From positions 9,083,284-9,147,283 of the forward strand of contig NC_046358.1 in assembly GCF_004027225.2 (NCBI RefSeq): DNA of 64,000 nt, in the 5' to 3' direction. This document shows, in pieces, positions 48,389 through 63,500 of the stretch. Position numbers and translations under genes: made by a program. Source of the DNA: Strigops habroptila. Lineage: Eukaryota; Chordata; Aves; Psittaciformes; Psittacidae. The notes under the pieces were generated by a model, which worked only from the letters and a program-made list of their open reading frames with translations, did no database searches and had not been told where the DNA came from. Every line of letters begins with the position of its first letter. Positions within the stretch are counted from its first letter, which is position 1.

Positions 48389-50801
48389 GAGTGCCATTCA
48401 CTTTGATTTAATCTCTTCTGCATATGTTATGATATGGTCTAGAAAGACATGATCATAGACCTATTCCTTTGCCCTCCATCAGACCCTGCTTTGCTGCATA
48501 TATAATGATCCACATCCCCAAACAAGGCGGTCATTGCGTATTTCTCTCCCTGTTCATCACACAGCCTCTTGTCCTTATTCACTTGCATATCTTTCAAATC
48601 CTCAGCTGAGCCTTCCTATGAAGTGCTCTCTCTTTGAGACTGAAAACCTCACCAGTGTTAATGGATGTATCTTCAGCAGAGCCCTGTGCCACAAAATGAT
48701 ACTATTATCTCCATTTTCAGAGAAGAGAATGGAATTGCAGAGATAGGAAGGTCACAAGGCTCGATTTTTCAGACTACTCATTTCCGTAGCACTTTACTTG
48801 GTCACAGTACAAATCCCCTTTGACTGCATCTGCAATCATGAGAAATTCACCTTTGTGTCTGGCAGAAGGGGGTTGCAAGCTGGGGACCACAGCGACCAGC
48901 AGTATGTGATTAGTGCCCATCTCTGAGGAGGCTGACCTGACCAGAGACACACAGCAGAATTCCTATCTGAAGCAGACTTGGATGGAAAAGCTCTAAAGAA
49001 ATAAATGCTGGCTCTTCTGATGGACAGTATCACATCTAACTATCAGCTGCACTCTTAATAGTTTTCAACCTGTGGCCTGTTTCTCTATGAATTCAAGCGT
49101 ATTAAGAAGGTGCTTAGACTGCTATAAAGGCATTCATGCCTCCATCAGAAAAACTCGAGCGTGAAAATCAAAGCTGTGAAAAACACCAAATTTTGTACAG
49201 ATGTCATGATAAAAATAAATAAAGAGCAGCCAAGAGGCATTTTGATGAGCTGATAGACTCATCAGCTGAGTTGTCAGCTGGAATGAGATAGCTCCCCTCT
49301 TTTCCAAAACAGGAGTTTCTTTTACCAACACCTATCTGGATTGAGGTCCTACCTGTTGGGGACTCTGTTTCTTCCTCTTTTCTGCTCTTAATCCCAGCAC
49401 TCAGTCAAAAACTCTTGTTATTTTAAGAATAGTTGTGGTTATCTTCAGTATCTAGACACCTGTCAGAAAAGTCTGAGTTGTCCTACATGTTCAGAGAAAG
49501 AATTCAGAAAAAATTAATTGAAAATCCTGGGAATAGGATGGGGACCTTTTTCTGCCAAACTTCCCATTGTTTCTTTAATCTGAGGTAATGATCCAGCTGC
49601 TTTTGAGTGCCTTCTGTTTTCTGCTCATGCTCAGCAGTAACTCTACCAGTACAGGTTTCAGCTGGTGCTAGCACAAACTGCCATCTGATCAAACTTATGA
49701 TCCAGGTTTGTTAAAATAAAACTAGTCTCATCAGGCTCAGTACTAGATAAGGGCACATGCTTGCACAAATCTGAAATGTTGCCGAAGAATTTGGTTTTCA
49801 GGCTTCCCCCCCTATTGCCATCGTGCCTGAATTTGGTAGGGAAGGACCGTAGACCACAGAAAGCAAACTAGTTTTAATATTTCCCAAGACTCACACTTTT
49901 CACTTAGAAACGGTGGATTTTTTTTCTCCAAAGTCAAACCAAGAAGAATAAATTGCAAAGAAATTGTCATGGAGTGTCTGTTTCTGGACCTCATGTTTCC
50001 TGCAGAGGTTTCCCTTTGGGGGAGCTGTTTGCCCCTGTGTTGTGCTGAGCCTTCAGGGACATGTTCCTGCACCTCAGGCATTCTTGCAAGGTGTCCGCCT
50101 TGCTTCTCACCTTTATTGAGCTGCATGACCGTTCAGTTGTGGCCCCTGAGGCCTCTTTCAAAGCCCAGCAGAGCCAACAGAGGAATTTCTTATTAATCCA
50201 AGGAGCCTTAGACGTAGATGCGAGTTTATAAAGCTGTGGTGGAGGAGAGAGACATTAAGGGAAATGGGAGAGAGACCTGGTCCAGCTCGCTGGGGCAGCT
50301 TTCTGGTACAAAATGTAGGAAACAAGGACAAGTGGCAGATTGGCTCCAAAAGCACCCACTTAGGTTAAAACAGACTGCTGATGCAGCTGCACCCACCAGG
50401 AGCCACCCCTCTGATGCAGAGATTGGAAATGCAGGCTCTAAGAGCTCTCCTGGGCAGAAAATCAAGCTAATTTCAAAGAGAAACCTCTAGGGAGATGTGG
50501 TCCCTGTCTGTGTTTCGTCAAACCAAATGCAGCAGAATGACTAGGTTTTGCCCAATCTGCTCATTCCAGCCACCAGTGCTAGCCTGGTCCCAAAGATGGT
50601 GATCTGGTGAGGCAGTGAGGCTGAACCAACAACAGGAAAAAACTGTATTTAAGCACCTAATGAGAAAACCACCTCTTTCACTTTGGCACACATATTGTTC
50701 AAGCCACCAGAAAAGAGTAAGGACTTTGTTTCACCTTCATCATCATTCATATCTAGTAAATTAGGAAGGAGTTAGGACATTGCCAGTATTTCCAAACAGG
50801 C

Positions 50802-50817
50802 AAAAAAAAAAAAAAAA
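50802..50817 (+). repeat. Poly(A) run
   Basis: Sixteen consecutive A residues. No processed-pseudogene coding sequence was recognised upstream. Confidence 0.85.
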
Positions 50818-53800
50818 CTACACCCCAACCCCCCTCTCCCATAGCCCATTACTCACATCCCCAGAGAAATCACAATAAGAGACAGAGAGTTTACCACCTT
50901 CAAGCAGGAAATAGCTGCCTTTCTATAATGCTTGCTAATTGCTTCACTTAAAACTAGTTTGATTACTTGGCACCAAGACAGTATTTTAAACCTGAATTAT
51001 TGCTTGGAACTTTCCTTTCACCTACCAAGATCCCATGCCATTAAAAATGTGTAGCAAAGGTCTCCCTGCGAGGCACAGGGTTGCCTGTTAACTCTTTCAT
51101 GAATCATAGGTTTGGCTTCTGTGACATCTTGCCATCTTGGCGTATGCTCCATGAAAATGAAGGTGGTGTTTATTAATACCACAGCAGGCAGAAACAAGTG
51201 TGCATGTGGAGAAATCCAGGTTGCTGAAGCAAGTGACACTATGGAGCTATAAGGCATATTCCTTAAAGCTGTCATGTGGGGTAGAATCACATTTTCACTT
51301 TCTGAAACCAAAAGGCCAAATCTATCACTCTAAGATTCAGGTAAAAACAAATCCTTTCTTAACTTTCTTTGCCTTTTTCCCGTTGAGTGGGAATTACAGT
51401 CCTACTTTTAGGAGGTGAAGGACATCAACATCAGTGCAGCAGTTATGGGCACACGAGTTGTACACCCTGACCTGCAGGAGCAGACTGGTTTGAGGCTTGG
51501 CTATACCAAACATTGTCATTAAAACCGCCTTTGTCACAGTACTTCTATAGGTTCAGAAATTAACTTGCATTTTGTACTTGACAGGAAGTTATTAAGAAAT
51601 CTCCTCAGCTACAGTAAAACTGATGCTTAAATTGCAATCTTTCAAAAAGAATTTGAATCTCAATACAAAGCATCAATAAGGTAAGCAGCAGCTATGTAGT
51701 TGGCACATCCCTGAAGTGTCTGTTCCTGAAAGTCTCCCTTTAGGTGAGACTCAGGTCTTGAGAAAAAACAGACTTCATGGCCAGGGATGTGCAGGACAGC
51801 ACCCAGCAGTGATTCACCTCTCAAAACCCTGTACAAAGAGATTGGGGGGGGGCAGATTTTCAACCAACTCCACGCTGATCAATTATGTTTACCATGAAAT
51901 TCAGTATGAAGTTTCTTTATCTTCTTGGCAAATGAAGTTTTTCACAACTATGCAGGAGCTGTCCCATAGGATGGGGAACAGCTGGGGCTTTCTTCTTAAC
52001 CATGTCACTAGGAGCAGCAATGCACGGAGTCTGACTTTTAATTTATCTCCAAGGATCAGAAAGCTAGTGAAACAAAATGTACAGGAAAATGGTGATGACG
52101 TGGGTGTAAAACAGCCCGAATCTAGCACAGGATATTTTGAGGCAATTAGTTAAAATACATTGAAGAGGGTGGGCTTTGCTATCATGCCTCCATTTTTTTA
52201 AGCAACGGGAATCCAGAATAAAATTTACACATGAAAAAGTCTTAACTGCAACTCAGCCACAGAGAATAGGCTCTCACTTTGCGGGTCTGTATGTAGGTTT
52301 TTGCACCCAGCAAAGTTTTACTTAGATGTAAGCATTGCATAGGGCTGGAACAATGCTGCCAATTCCTGCTCTTACCAGGGCAATTGTTAGAGGAAATTAG
52401 AGAATCTCTAATGGCTGGGAGAAGATTTTAGAAAGGGTCACTAGCTAAATGTTGACCTACTGATCAAGAGGCAGGGAATCAGGTCAAATGGAATAAGAAT
52501 ATCTGGGTCTACGTTCAATGGGAAGAGTGCCTCTGTGTCAATCAAGAGAAAATGAAGCCATAGGCCAGTTTCTCACCTAGTGCTGGTGACTAAATATTAG
52601 TGATAACAGAGACTCCCAGCCAGTTCCTTGTGCTTTACTGTCACTGAAACTGAAGGTAGGAATTTAAAATTAGCACCAAATAGTCCCTTTTCCGAGGTGA
52701 TGCCCCCACAATCCCCTGGAAAATGCTTTCAGCAAGACTGCTCTTGATTCAGACCATGAGATGGCAGAGAGAGTGACACAAGACACTGGCCCCTGGTGTT
52801 CCTTCTTGCTCTGACCCAAACAATGGGCACAGAGATGGAGGAGCTGCCATGGTGGTACTTCAAATACGTCTTGCATGCCCTGAACCTCAAGAAATGCAAT
52901 TTGCTTCAGAAAGGCAATCTACTGGGGCAGATCTGGGAAAAGCATCCTTTAGAAGGGTAATATCAGAGAAAAAGAAGAAAGGGAACATTTAGCAAAACAA
53001 CAAATGTGGCCTTTTCTTTTGAGCAAGTGAAATCCAAGTAGAAAGCACAGTCCTGAAGAAATCTCTGTAACCAGACATGCCCCAGGCTGGAAGGTGTCTC
53101 ATCTAATCTCCAGAGTCAACACAACAAGTTTTAGTGAGAAAAGACATTGCCAAGGCTGAAGATGACACAAATGCCACCTCTGACATGGGAAACACCAGTT
53201 CCACCTTCCTCAACACTAATTTTGGCACCCAGCATGACCATAATGGGTGCAGGATTGATTGAGTACACCGTGCTATATTGGGAATCCTTTTGTTTGCTAT
53301 GTATAAAAAGCCACCCCATGCCTCCAGGATAAATATTTGTGTTTTTATGATCTTTTCTCCTCTTCAGCCCACTTCCTGCAACCTTTACTAGTCCCTAAAC
53401 ACTTGATGAAAGACTTTTAGAAAGACCACGGCAGGAACTGAAACTTAACATTTTTGTTTTCAAGCTTCAAAAATATTGCCCAACCATCTCTTATTCCTTT
53501 ACAGGAAATCCTTTTAAAAACATTCTTCAGTGAGTAGTTAAGTAGTTGAACCAACACATACCCCATCTCAAGTTTCTGCTGGTAATTAATAAACCAACTG
53601 AATATCTGACAGAATAGTAACTTTTATCATTTCCAGATAAACATTACTGTGTCTGGTTATTTCCAGACCTTCACAGATGCAATCAGAAAAGCAAATTACA
53701 CAGTGTTGTAGAAGTCTATTTAACATTCCCTCTTTTGTGCTAGTCCTGTTAATTTATTCCTTTAAGCCAATTTTTGCACTGTCACTGCTGTGAAAGCTTT

Positions 53801-54556
53801 CTCAGCAATTTAATTACAAAAAAAAAGAACCCTCCAACATAAAATTGCTACAGGGTAAAAATCAATATTTAAGGTGTCAGCTTGAAAGCAGTTCATATCT
53901 TCTGTGTGTGTGAAGGGAACATGTGCACACACCCATCAAACCTATTTGAATGTGTAAATTTATAAACTCTCCTTTTTCTGTAAGGGAAACATGTGCCTTG
54001 ATGTTCTATCATCCTTAGAACTAAATGTTTCTTGGTTAACTCAATAAACATTTTTGCATTGCAGAAAATAAAGATAAGTTATTACCTCTTAAAAATCCCA
54101 TACATCTGAGGAAGTCCAAGACTTTCTGAGAACCCAACATTTTATAAAGATTTTTGAGCATGCATAATTTTTTTCCCATAAATGCCACCCACTCAGAAAC
54201 AAAAGAACTAAAGTAGGCTGTAATTACTTCCCTACACAATAGATTCCAATTGCTCCTATCAAGAAATATTGCATAATTATTATAACTTAGGGCTGTGATT
54301 ATATATTTGTTCAAAGGAGAATCACACATAATGGAAAGCAGGGGGACTTATGGCTCTTTGTCTATTGTGTTAACTCGTAAATTTAAATTATTTTATTAGA
54401 AAACTAAATAAAAACTTTGAGTTCTAAACAACAATTTCTCATCAGCTGTCAGGATTGAAGGAAGTGTTAATGATGGGGTGTGCATATTTGTATAGAAAAA
54501 TCAGAGAAGCAGGAGAATAGATAGGAGAGGATAAGTTGTGTGTCTACTTGTCTTGG

Positions 54557-54580
54557 TCCATCCATCCATCCATCCATCCA
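54557..54580 (+). repeat. (TCCA)6 microsatellite
   Basis: Six perfect TCCA units followed by TTGG. Confidence 0.9.
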
Positions 54581-57500
54581 TTGGATTCATGGGCATCCTC
54601 TCTGCATACATCTCACAAGAAATTTGCAAGAAGCTGATAAATAAGATCATCTCTCCATAGAAGATGAAGATCAGCCTGTGGAAGACATCAAGAAAAAGCA
54701 TCTCCTCATTTCCTTCTTCATGTTCTTGCAGACTCACCCTCTTCTGTCCCTCACACCAACTGGGTTCCTGGCTATTTGTACAATTTTCCAATGGAGACAG
54801 GGATGTGGGAAGACGAGGAAGAGGCAAGGCTTCACACGGGCTTACTATGTTCCTCAACAGTTTCACATCTAATTTAAATAGACTGTTTCTCATGCTCACG
54901 ACTCATGCCTCAGATAACCCACGCATCTTTGATGTTACCAGTACTTAGGATAAGTGTCCTGCTTCATATCCTTGCATAACCTGCACAAAACAAGAGGCAG
55001 ATGGCTATCAAAACCAGGACAAACTATCATCTAGAGAGAGCAGGCTCTGAGCACAAGATGTAGGACTGCTGCTGGAGAAGATGCCAGAAGGTGACTTTGC
55101 CCTCAATGGCATGCAATTTCCCTTGGTGCTGAACTGGAGCTCTCTCAGTGCAGTCACCTGTTGCATTTAAGATGGCAACAATTTGCATCTTCTGAAAAGC
55201 AAGAAATAAAAAGAAAATCCTTTTAGGCCTGCAAAATGCCAGAGTGATTATGGCAGCACGAGAGAGAGGAAGATACTGATGCAAATTCTGGCATTGAGTC
55301 CAGCAGACAGAGTCCAGCAACATGGTAAGTGTGTACGGCAGCTGCAAGTCAGTCTGTGACCACTCACTGGTATGGAGCCAGAGCAACTTCAAAGAGAAAT
55401 GCCGCAAGAAGCTGATTTTTCATGTGTGTGTGTTCTTTTATAGGAAATTTTATGTTTCTGCCTAGTAATAGCAGAAGTCATATCACAATTTCCCAAAGTG
55501 TAACAAATCTAATGTGTCATACATACTAGATGGAAGTAATTTAACATGAGCACTCTTTAATTTCATAGATCTCTACTGCAAACAGTTCCTGGTTAATGAT
55601 CAGTGGTTTGCTGCTTTGCCTTTTTAAAGTAAAATCTTTTAAAGTCCAGATGGAGAGGGGTTTTTACAGCTGTATGGGAACAGTGACACTGATACATGCT
55701 GAACTCTGCTGACGGTATTAAAATCCTGCCATCTATCTACTTTAAAAGGATTTTTGCAAGTCATTTTAAAGGGACATAATCAATTTGAAGATCACTTTGG
55801 ATCTTGTAACATTACAAGTCATATTTCAGACTACCACTCAAAGCCAGCTGTGAGGAGAGAAGTCAATGATCCATGACAAATAAGCCTCTTTGCTTTGTAT
55901 TTTGATAATATTTTACACTGGATTTTTAAAAGCTTCCAGGGGGAAGCTGCAACCCTGTGAACAGCCACCACTGCTACCAGATGGCCAGGTAAGCCCCAGC
56001 ACTGCTCACAGGCTCTTACACTGAGCCCAGAAGCAACTAAGGACTGGGACTGGCTGCACTCTTGTACTTACGGCTATATTCTTGACAGCAGCCAGAAGCA
56101 GAGAAATGCTGGTGTTGATTTCCAAATAAAAGTGTCATCTTTTGCCACACTCCTCAGCCTTAAGAGAGCATTTTAGAGGTGTGAGGAAGCCTTCTGGCTC
56201 CAGCTGCTTTTGCTTCCACTGTCACCTCTTTTCGATTTTATTCAGTCTTGGTTAGGAGTGTTCACTGTTCAACGCGCAGACCTCTAATTTACAAAGGGCT
56301 GGGATTGCGCTTAATCTGCAGAGAGCAAAAATGCTTCAGAAGGTGAAAGTTCCCCCCATCAGAGAAACTTCTGGCATGGAAGTAATGACCAAATCACTTG
56401 GAAATAAAAAAAACAGTGCAGGGAAGTGCAAGCCAGGTTGTGGCCTAGAAAGTGGAAAGTTTAGTTGAGGAAACTAAACACTTTGCAACTGAAAATATAT
56501 TTTTGAGCAGGGACAGGCAACATATTTTAAAATCCCTTTTGCATTTGCCTCACGTGTAGGGCTTTATTTCAGAGCTCAGCGGTTTTAGAAGATGAATCCG
56601 TTTCCTCTCTTTCCATCTAATTCACACATCAGCTTACAGAAGGAACAAAGCACATTTGGGCATGGTGGTCTCAGAAGAGAACAGGGCTAGATCCATCCTC
56701 CCCGGCATCCTCCCTGCAACCCAGCCCTGGAAGGGCTGAACCTTGTGACATTTTCTCTTTACAATATACAATCTGAGATATAACTATATTCTTAGGGAGG
56801 ATAGGCTTAAACTAATCCTGGCACATTTCCCTTTTATATTCACTTTGTCAGGCAGGCATTTGAACAGAAAGGTCCTAGAGAAGCCTGCTTTAGGAAGGTA
56901 TCACCATTTCAACTTAGTGCGAATTTTGATATGTTTTTTCCAGCAGGAAAGTGCCACCAGCACAGTCCTGAACACAAGATGCCCTGGCAGAAGAAATGAA
57001 ACACAGTTGCCTGCACATGTGGGGCTGTTGAGGTTTCTGAAACCTGCTGCTGCAAATGAATGTCAACAAAATCCCCCAAAGTGCCTCATTTTCCTCTAAC
57101 ACAGATGCATACAGAGACAAGCAATGTCTTGCGGCTACAGTGTCCTCCTCAAATACTGGGGGTTAGATTTAAAGGGATCTAAGCCAAGGAAGAGGCTTCA
57201 AGCCTGAGACCCAAGTGGCATGTTTGGCTATGCCTTTGGTCCCCTTCAGAGCAACTGGCACCTCAGGAAGTCATGAGGCTAAATTAGTTAGGACGCTGGG
57301 AAGCTGTCAGGTGCTACAGGAATTAGTATGATCGTGAAAATCCCCATTCTTCATTTTCTGCCCTGTTCCTTTCTGTCATGAGGATTGATATCTATTGATC
57401 AGCTGGATACCAGCAGCTGATAGCTAGTCCTCAGTATCTGCTTTTTCTGTAGCATCCCTTTATGACACGTATTTTAAAAATACCCTTATACGCATTGCAG

Positions 57501-60500
57501 GTTTTTTTACATTAATTTAAATAACTGGATTGCATTTATTTAGTCAAAAGCATTCTGCAAGACATATATTGTTCAGTGTTACAGGCGAAGGTGTGAAAAA
57601 CTTCCATGAAGAACAATTGATTATGAAAAGCTTCCCCGGTACACCATAAACACAGAGAGGGCCACAGGGACTGATGGTTTGTGTTGTGACAGGACACCAG
57701 GCACTAAGCTCACGCTCTCCGGGGGAACGCAGAAAATGACAGGAGGGGGGTGGTGATGGTGGAATCTCATTTCCCTGACTGGGCCGAAGCAATGCAGAAC
57801 TCTTTACTGCAGGTATATAGAGCAAAGTGAGATGGGGGTGGATGCTAACGCACAAGTCAAAGTAAACCAGGGCGAACTGAGTATCTGAGTATCTCTCCGC
57901 AAGCAGAGAACGCTTGCAGCTGGGTTGCATGGTCAGAGCTCCCCCTCCTGATCGCTCAGGACGTGACCTCCGCTTTTACCCTCTGTGGGTATGGAAGCAT
58001 CACGCGGACTTTCGCCCGTGTCTCCAGGAAGCTCTCTAGGAAGCTGCTGATCCTACGTCCAAACTCCTCTCTGGTCTAACAGCTAGAAAAAGTATAAAGC
58101 AATTACATGAATTAAATTCCACGTAGTGGTGGTGTCGCTTAATCTTCAGAAAAGAGCCAAACATTTCTGTTTCCCTGATAAGCTGGAATTTTCTTCCAGC
58201 CTGACAAGGCAATACACTACAGCCCTTTATTTAGGGATTGGTAGATTTTCATTTTCTTTTCCTTGCGCTGGTGATCCCTGCATAATTTCATTTAGCAATG
58301 CCACTGTGCTAGGCTGGCTGGAAGGGAAAATCCTCACACTTGAACCGATCTGGAGAACCAGTTCCTGGGGAACAGCCAAACATCTCCTGAAGCATCTTGG
58401 CATATTACGACTTTTCTAATTTGGCTTAACATTTCCTAGAAGCTTTGAACAAAAGTGTGTGTCAGTGGGGCTGCAGACCCAGCAGGAGTACCCAGCTTGT
58501 CACCATTTATTTTATCTTCTGATTTCATTTGGATTTCAATTAGACTCATCATGGGGGTAGAGAAACAAACCAAAAAAACTTAGCTAAATAACAAAAGCCA
58601 AAGACACATTCTACAGCCATTGCATTTTTCAATCTAATTACTTTAACATGTAGGGACGGGGGAAGGGGCTATTACTTATAATACCGGAAAGCTTTCACGA
58701 AATAACACAGAATTATTAAACTTTTCAGAAAGAATCCACTTTGCAGTTCCCACTGCACATTCACCTGGGCGATTTTCCCTTTTCCTGTGACCGAGAATCA
58801 CTTTGTATTACACTTTCTTGCCTATAAAAGAAGCCGTTGTTCACAGCTGCCCTGAGGTGCTCATAATGTTATTGGTTCTGTGCTAAGAAGTTGGGCTTGC
58901 TGTGAATTCCTGCCTTGTGGCTCTCCAGTTCACAAAAGTAAACACATTTGCTGAGTTAGCTAGGCTTCACGGTGCCCAAAATCCCACGGGGAATAAAACG
59001 TCCTATCGGAGGAAGCTTTGAAACCCTAGTTGCTCTACAACACTTTTCTTGGGCCGGAGAGCACACAAAGCATGCTTCTATGCTGTATTTACTGCTTTTT
59101 TTTTGTGGATCCAGTGCATAAGAGCTGCATTGAACCTTGGCAGAAGGGAGAGGTCTCCCCTTGGAAATGTGCAGGATGCAATGGAAAAAAAAAATCAGAG
59201 CTTTTTGCTCCTTACTGAGTCCCTTGTGCCCCACACACAGGTGGCTGTCTGGAGATGAAAAAAACACTCACGGGTGAAGGGAGAAGCAGTCAAAGCAGTA
59301 ACTTTCCTGGCCCAGATGCACTTACTGAAAAATCAATAGGTAAAGCCAAGGCTGGTTGGTGCACAGGATGCCTGTGGCATGCGTGTCCCTGCTGCCGCTG
59401 TAGCTTAACCACTGAGTGCTATAGGAACCACTCGCCACAATGCTTAGAGGCAGAGGACAAGCTGCAGATATGTCCCTGGGCACACAGCCTCCTCTTCCAA
59501 CACAGCAGTTTTCTTCATTGAACACCCATAGGCAAAAGAGCCTTTGAAAAATGCCTGTTGCTGACACAGCTTCTCAAATGTATTTCCTTCATTTACTTTC
59601 AGCCCTAATTAGATCCAGGTGAGACCCACTGGACCCTAGTCTGGGGTTTGGGGTGGGGGAATGTTCAGGCAGGATGAACCAGCCAAGCACCAGTTAATTT
59701 AGCTGAGAAGGTGCTGCCCAATTAAAAAACATCAGCAGTAGTTTGAGATTTATTTTCTTCTTTCTTTTCCTTTTCTTGGAGGGAGGGAAGGAAGGAGCGT
59801 GTATTTTGCTGAGCCCAGCTTTCTCCAGCACAGCTCCTGCAAGAGGTGGAGGTACCTGCGAGATGGATCCTGGAGAAAGTCCCTCTCTAGAAGGACAACC
59901 CCCTACCCTGAAGCCCTCTCCCTGTGCAGAACACATGGGACAACCTCCTGGGGTAGAGAGAACCAGAGGGGATGCTGATTGCCAGAGACATGGCCAAAAG
60001 TGACAGCCATGTCACTTGCATGCCAGTGCAAGCTGGGTCCCCAAAGGTTGGACTGTCCTCTCCTTCCTTGCACGCATACTGCAGCAGCAGCTGGGGGGTG
60101 GTATGGACAGCTGGCATGGGATTATCCTGGGAAGAAGGGTGTTACCGATGCAGTTTCCATGCCATCCCTGCTGTGGGAAAGCAGTAACATGTCTGACAGC
60201 TCACCCCCACTCCAGGAGCCGTGCATGTGCTCAGGACACATCCCAGCTGCTCATCATTTCTGATTGTGGTGGATCACTGATTATGCTTGTCTGCTCACAC
60301 ACAAAGCACATGCAAGCAGGCAGCATAACTGGCACTCTATTTCCTCACTTATAATGAAAAGTCCTTGCTGCCTTAGGGTCCTTAATCTGAAATTAAATTC
60401 TACATCAGTTGCAGCTGATTGCAGAGCAAGGCATGGGGTGGCTGCAGAGCAAATCACAGCTCAGCACTCCAGACTTTTGCGCTCGCTCCTAATGCCCATG

Positions 60501-63500
60501 ACATGTTGCCATCAGACACATTCCAGAAGTCCTCATTTTCTAGGCATGAAAACATTTTAACAATAAACAGAAATTCTTCTGATTACATGGTTATATTTGG
60601 CTGCTGAAAGCAGACTCTTATTAAGCAAGGCAGAAAGCAATTAATGTCATGTAGAGAGCAGTCTTCCACATAGCAAAACCTGGACTAGTATGTCTTTCGT
60701 ACCTCCAGCAGCTGGGACCATGAGTTAAGGCTCCAAGTTTGCAAAAGCTTATTAAGACACTTGTGGTAAACATGTGAGCAGCTTCACTAAAATTAGAGGC
60801 TGGTGAAAATCTGGCTGTAATGAGTTCTGTGAAGGTTTTAGCACTGAATTTAGTGGGGCCAGTGTATATTTCAAAGGCTTTTACTTTCATTTCACTCTTT
60901 CCAACCACTAGCAATCTGGATGGCTATTTCTTCACTGCTGTGCTGGACGTTGAAATGATACAGAACTGGATTTCAAACCCAATTGAGCTGGAAGATCTTC
61001 ACCAACCAAAATCTTTGAAGTTCTTTATTTATATAATTTTTCCAAAGGATTCTTGAGGCTATTCTCATGTGTCTCTAGCTCACTGCAGCTCCTAAAGGAA
61101 AAAAACAACATAATGAGACTGAGCCACAAATTGCTTCACAATTATTTTTACCACCTAATTTGGTGCACAAGGCTGGAGGCTTGCTTTTTGCATGCTGTAA
61201 TCCTGCCACAAACTCAGGAACAGCACAAAAGGCCACAGAACAGGCAAAATATTCATTATCATCTCTTTCATGTTGCAGCTGTGACAGAGTCTCCGGAGAA
61301 TTTGCCCAGCATGATATTTGCAAATGCCTGCTTGTCTCTGTATTAGCTCAACTAGAGAACTGCTGCTGAGGATGGTGTTCCTCCTACTGCCCTACTTCCA
61401 TCCAGCAAGCACAGGTGTACCACCTGGGAAGTGCGATCTGGACCAACTTTCATGGGATTCTCCGTCCAGGCTTGCTGTCTGCCTGCTGATGGTGTGCTTA
61501 GGATGTGGAGAAACGATCCCACCACTGAGCTGACTCCAGCTCAGACTGGAGTCACTCATGCTCAGCAAGCCAAAGGCTCAGGATGTTCCAGGATTTATAG
61601 ATTTTTACAGTGAATTATGGTGCTCATTGATGAGACAGGGAAGCTACAGTAAAACCACTAACTCCACAATGAAAGGGCTTTTATACGCTCTGTTGCAGTG
61701 GTGGTTATGGCTGCCAATTTCACACAATTCACTTTCAAGCACAAGAGCAGTACAAACTGGTTTAAGACGATTTCTGAATGATGAATGCTGACTTGAAAGG
61801 TTTCCAGTCTGACATAATTACTCTGCATTAATGTGCAATACACAATGGTCTATATGTATCTCAATGGGAATCTCAGTGGGGCTTTGTGGGCTTCGTTCCA
61901 AGTAACCTCCACCGGGAGTCATGCTTAGAGTCCTACAGGCTGACATACAAATAGATTCCATATTCATTCCTGAATTATTTCTGTGCAGAATCAGATGCGA
62001 GAAATCCAAGGCCATATTCACTGGTGTAGCAGCACACAATTGTACTCCACTCTAGTGAATACAGCCCATTTTGTTTTCTCTTCTTGGCCTGATCTATTTT
62101 GCTTTGGCTAATGTATGCACACCTTAATCTTTAGTGATTAAGAGACAGATGACTCCAAAGAACTCCCTACAGCCTTAAACAAAGATACATTTTCAATAAG
62201 TGAGGTCAGGGAGGGGAGACTCAACCACTTGTTCTGAGCAAAGGCCAAATTGAATGAAGAATTCATTTACTTATTCCGAGCTAAACACCACGTATTCTGA
62301 GATTTCACCTAGCCCTCGAAATGAACTCTAATACTCTATAGTCATCATCCTGCAAAGACCGCAACAACCAGTACTGTTGTTAGGTGGATAATTAAATACG
62401 CAGGTTCAACATTTACATCATCTGATCAGCTTTTGAATACCTCAACATCTGCTATTGCAAAAGGTACTGCTTTTTTTATCACTGCTAGAGGCTCTAGTAC
62501 CCTGGCGATGAGCAGAGGATAAATGCATTCAGGAAAAAAAACCTGCTACTAATCAGTTCTTGGTCTGGAGTTAAAACTTCTCTCCAAAGCTCAGAGCTAT
62601 CTGACACAGGGATTTTCACCTGGGCTCATTTCCAATCAGCATGATAGCTGTACTGGTTTTGTACCACTGTGCTGCTCTTAGCCCTGGGGTCATGGCAGAC
62701 AGCTGCAATTTGCTTCATGGGAAAGAGCTGGTGAGATGCTGGTAAATGAAAGTAGCCTTCATCACAGCCAGCAAGTCCTCCTCCCAAAACCAGCATCTCC
62801 AGCCCATGGGATGGAGGGGGAATATCTTGTTAACGTTATGGGCAACTCCACTTCCCTGTTTGATTTTCACTGCCAAATGCCTGGGGTGGAGGCAAAGGCA
62901 GCTGTGAAGCGGCTGTTGAAAGGGCTTAGAGAAGCAAGAACAATGGTACAGAGAAGTGCACTGCAGATAGGCAGCTTCAAAGGTATGAAGATAACAATGG
63001 CTGGACACATCCCAGGTGGATTGAGTTATTCTTCACAGAGCTAAGCCTTGGATCAAAGGAGATCTCAAACCTCCAAGACCCTGGGAGGCAGAGCAGGTTT
63101 GGGTGGGCAGTGGCGAGGGTGGTGGGTGGTAGCAAAAAGAGATCAAGAGCAAAGAAGGATTCCTTCTGACATAGTCAGGGCAGGACATGAACAGATGAGT
63201 TCATTACTTGCTGCAAGCAATTAGCTGCCTCATACACAGCAAGAGAAGGTTAAGTTTGTGCAGAAGGTGTAGGATGCATTTTTGCTTCAGGAAGCAAGGT
63301 TTATATGAGGATACAGCCTGTTGGTTTGTTTCCACCTTCAAACCTTTGAACCAGCTTTCCAACTTTAACCACATTCAAAAGAGGGGTAGATGCCTCCAAG
63401 ATAATGCTCCTGCTGATTTGTTTCTCACTGAACAGACAAAGAAAAATTCATTACCTGCACAAAGAGGAGGGAAACCCAACCAAGCACCTCTGAAGATGGA

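Noticed and set aside
50802-50817. Poly(A) run as the tail of a processed pseudogene
   Set aside because: No coding similarity or target-site duplication could be found next to it.
53040-53120. Possible CR1 remnant (CAGGCTGGAAGGTGTCTCAT then CTAATCTCC)
   Set aside because: The resemblance covers only about 40 bases and lacks the ordered blocks seen in the accepted CR1 fragments.
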